Below are positions 62,652 through 64,000 of a stretch of 64,000 nucleotides of DNA, one piece after another. Within the stretch, counting starts at the first letter, position 1. Every line of letters begins with the position of its first letter. This DNA comes from an uncultured Flavobacteriaceae bacterium (lineage in GTDB: Bacteria; Bacteroidota; Bacteroidia; Flavobacteriales; Flavobacteriaceae), in NCBI GenBank assembly GCA_943788165.1, contig CALSPF010000001.1, forward strand, positions 496,001 to 560,000. The letters run 5' to 3'. Position numbers and translations under genes: made by a program. The notes beneath the pieces were generated by a model. That model made no database searches, had not been told where the DNA came from, and was given only the letters and a program-made list of their open reading frames with translations.

Positions 62652-64000
62652 TTAATCTTCAAAGATTATTGTCGCACGATCATTTTGCCAGTTGGTGTAG
62701 TTGTCTTTGTATTTGTTTGCGACATTGTTTCGTTTGATTTTCAATGTAGGAGTTGTGAGGCCATTTTCAACTGTCCATTCTTCTTTGACAATTATTATGG
62801 TCGATATTTTCTTGTACCCATCCAACTGTTCGTTCACTGCTTCAAGACGTTCATTCAAGAAGGAACTAATTTTCTCTTTTGACTTGGCTTTACCAATGTC
62901 AGATAAAACAGCCAGTAAGATGGGTTGGGGCAATCCGAGCCCTGCAACACATATTTGTTCAAATTCCACTATGTCGGCAAAGTAACTTTCCAACACAAGG
63001 GGTTCAATGTATTTTCCTTTAGAGGTTTTGAACATGTCTTTTACGCGCCCAGTAATGTATAGGAAACCATCTTTGTCTAAATGCCCTTGATCCCCCGTAT
63101 GTAACCAACCGTCTTTTAGAACTTCTGCAGTCAATTCGGGTTGTTTGTAGTAGCCTTTCATGACAAAAGGACCTCGCATTAAAATTTCGGACGTTTCAGC
63201 GTCTATTTTGATGTCCACTTCGGGTTGAGCAATTCCTACTGAGCCAGGTCGGTTTGTTATGCGCGCGTCTAGCTGAGAGGTGATGGCACTGTTTTCGGTC
63301 ATTCCATATCCATTGGTAATTGGAATTCCTACCTCTCTAAACCATGCCCGTTGGGTTTCTAGCATCGGTGCTGCTCCAGAGATAATAGCTCTCGCTCTGG
63401 ATAGTCCAAGTGTTTTCTTGAATTTGCGTTTTAGCACCCAAGAAACCACAGGGATTTTTAACAATTTGGACAATTTCTCTTCGGGAATTTTCGACAAAAT
63501 CCCCATTTGGAACTTTGTCCATATTCGTGGTACAGCAAAAAACACCGTGGGTTGCACATTACTTAAATTTTTGGCAAACACCTCTAAACCTTCGGTAAAA
63601 GAAATCGTTCCGCCAAAACGAAAAGAGGCAAATTCAACCACAATTCTTTCTGCAATATGATTTAATGGAAGATAAGAGAAGAAGTCATTGTTTCCCTCAA
63701 AATCAATCTTCATTGGATTGGATTCGAGTGTGAGTAACTCTGTTTTGCTATTGGCTAAATAGTCCAAGACCACACCCTTCGGGTTTCCTGTAGTTCCTGA
63801 TGTGAAGATGATTGTCCAGGTGTCTGTTAATTTAGGTATATGTGGTGTTTGTAGGGGGTCAAATTGATTGATGAAATCATACCATTGGTGCGCTTCTGTA
63901 ATGTTGGAGTGATTGCTATAGGTGGGGAAGGCTATGATGGGTAACCCCTGAGGAACACCCTCTTTTTGTTCTTCCCAGTTTTCTACTTTTCCTGCAAATA
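62652..64000 (-). CDS. Long-chain acyl-CoA synthetase (AMP-forming, FadD15/FAA1-like), 5' end cut by window
   Basis: Activates a carboxylic acid to its CoA thioester. The gene continues beyond 64000; 448 residues are visible. The P-loop WTIIFTSGTTGNPKGVVLD lies at about 63769-63825. Further blocks are SYLPLNHIAERIVVE, FFAVPRIWTKFQMGI, ISGAAPMLETQRAWFREVGI, NGYGMTENSAITSQ, GWLHTGDQGHLDKDGFLYIT and GRVKDMFKTSKGKYIEP. The LNHIAER and RIWTK features place it with long-chain ligases of the FAA1 group, so the substrate is probably bulky or long-chain. It is the most upstream visible gene of the catabolic cluster. Confidence 0.93.
   Translation of the reverse strand, partial: FAGKVENWEEQKEGVPQGLPIIAFPTYSNHSNITEAHQWYDFINQFDPLQTPHIPKLTDTWTIIFTSGTTGNPKGVVLDYLANSKTELLTLESNPMKIDFEGNNDFFSYLPLNHIAERIVVEFASFRFGGTISFTEGLEVFAKNLSNVQPTVFFAVPRIWTKFQMGILSKIPEEKLSKLLKIPVVSWVLKRKFKKTLGLSRARAIISGAAPMLETQRAWFREVGIPITNGYGMTENSAITSQLDARITNRPGSVGIAQPEVDIKIDAETSEILMRGPFVMKGYYKQPELTAEVLKDGWLHTGDQGHLDKDGFLYITGRVKDMFKTSKGKYIEPLVLESYFADIVEFEQICVAGLGLPQPILLAVLSDIGKAKSKEKISSFLNERLEAVNEQLDGYKKISTIIIVKEEWTVENGLTTPTLKIKRNNVANKYKDNYTNWQNDRATIIFED

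Overview
The window is chromosomal DNA from an AT-rich, probably marine, member of the Bacteroidota, most likely class Flavobacteriia. The evidence is: the Bacteroidetes promoter signature (TTG/TTTG, about 20 nt, TAnnTTTG) before several genes; a giant surface protein with a type IX secretion (T9SS) sorting domain; TonB-dependent receptors with carboxypeptidase-like N-terminal domains; families typical of Flavobacteriia (resembling DUF4199, DUF4252, DUF6495, DUF6580 and the alternative GlmU family); a zinc-free L31; and a CarB without the C-terminal allosteric domain. No tRNA, rRNA, insertion sequence, phage gene or CRISPR array was seen. Gene density is very high and no gap exceeds 300 bases.

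Layout. 1-33 kb is mostly housekeeping in short alternating blocks: phosphosugar mutase and glycosyltransferase; rpmE; a GlmU-like protein; a peptide-type binding lipoprotein; mtaB; a lytic transglycosylase; rpmH; carB; a cobalamin riboswitch with its TonB receptor; an S41 peptidase; purB behind a frameshifted gene; a DEAD-box helicase; rdgB; rlmH; a BrkB-like protein; priA; a LytTR regulator; rpsF-rpsR-rplI; hisS; trxB; and a SulP transporter lacking STAS. 33-46 kb is one 12-kb gene for a ~4000-residue secreted mosaic protein, followed in the same direction by a small lipoprotein gene. 46-47.5 kb holds a secreted amidohydrolase.

47.5-64 kb is one long minus-strand catabolic cluster that runs off the window. 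In transcription order it encodes an acyl-CoA ligase (partial), an alpha/beta hydrolase, a large TonB receptor, an SDR, a PECR-like SDR, an SMP-30/strictosidine-synthase-like propeller, two more SDRs, a MaoC hydratase, an ACAD11-like flavoprotein, a 4-hydroxybutyryl-CoA-dehydratase-like protein, an ACAD10/11-like kinase, and a pair of acyl-CoA dehydrogenases of which only one has the catalytic Glu. My reading is uptake, CoA activation and beta-oxidation of an unknown hydrophobic acid or ester that passes through 4-hydroxyacyl-CoA intermediates. The cluster carries two chemically different candidate ways to remove a gamma-hydroxyl: phosphorylation-elimination and radical dehydration.

Two further patterns stand out. 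Eight of the nine convergent gene junctions overlap by exactly four bases, with the two stop codons interlocked and no room for a terminator. Three genes (ATG at 20470, 22318 and 23472) have a TAnnTTTG -7 box only 4-5 nt before the ATG, which suggests leaderless mRNAs.
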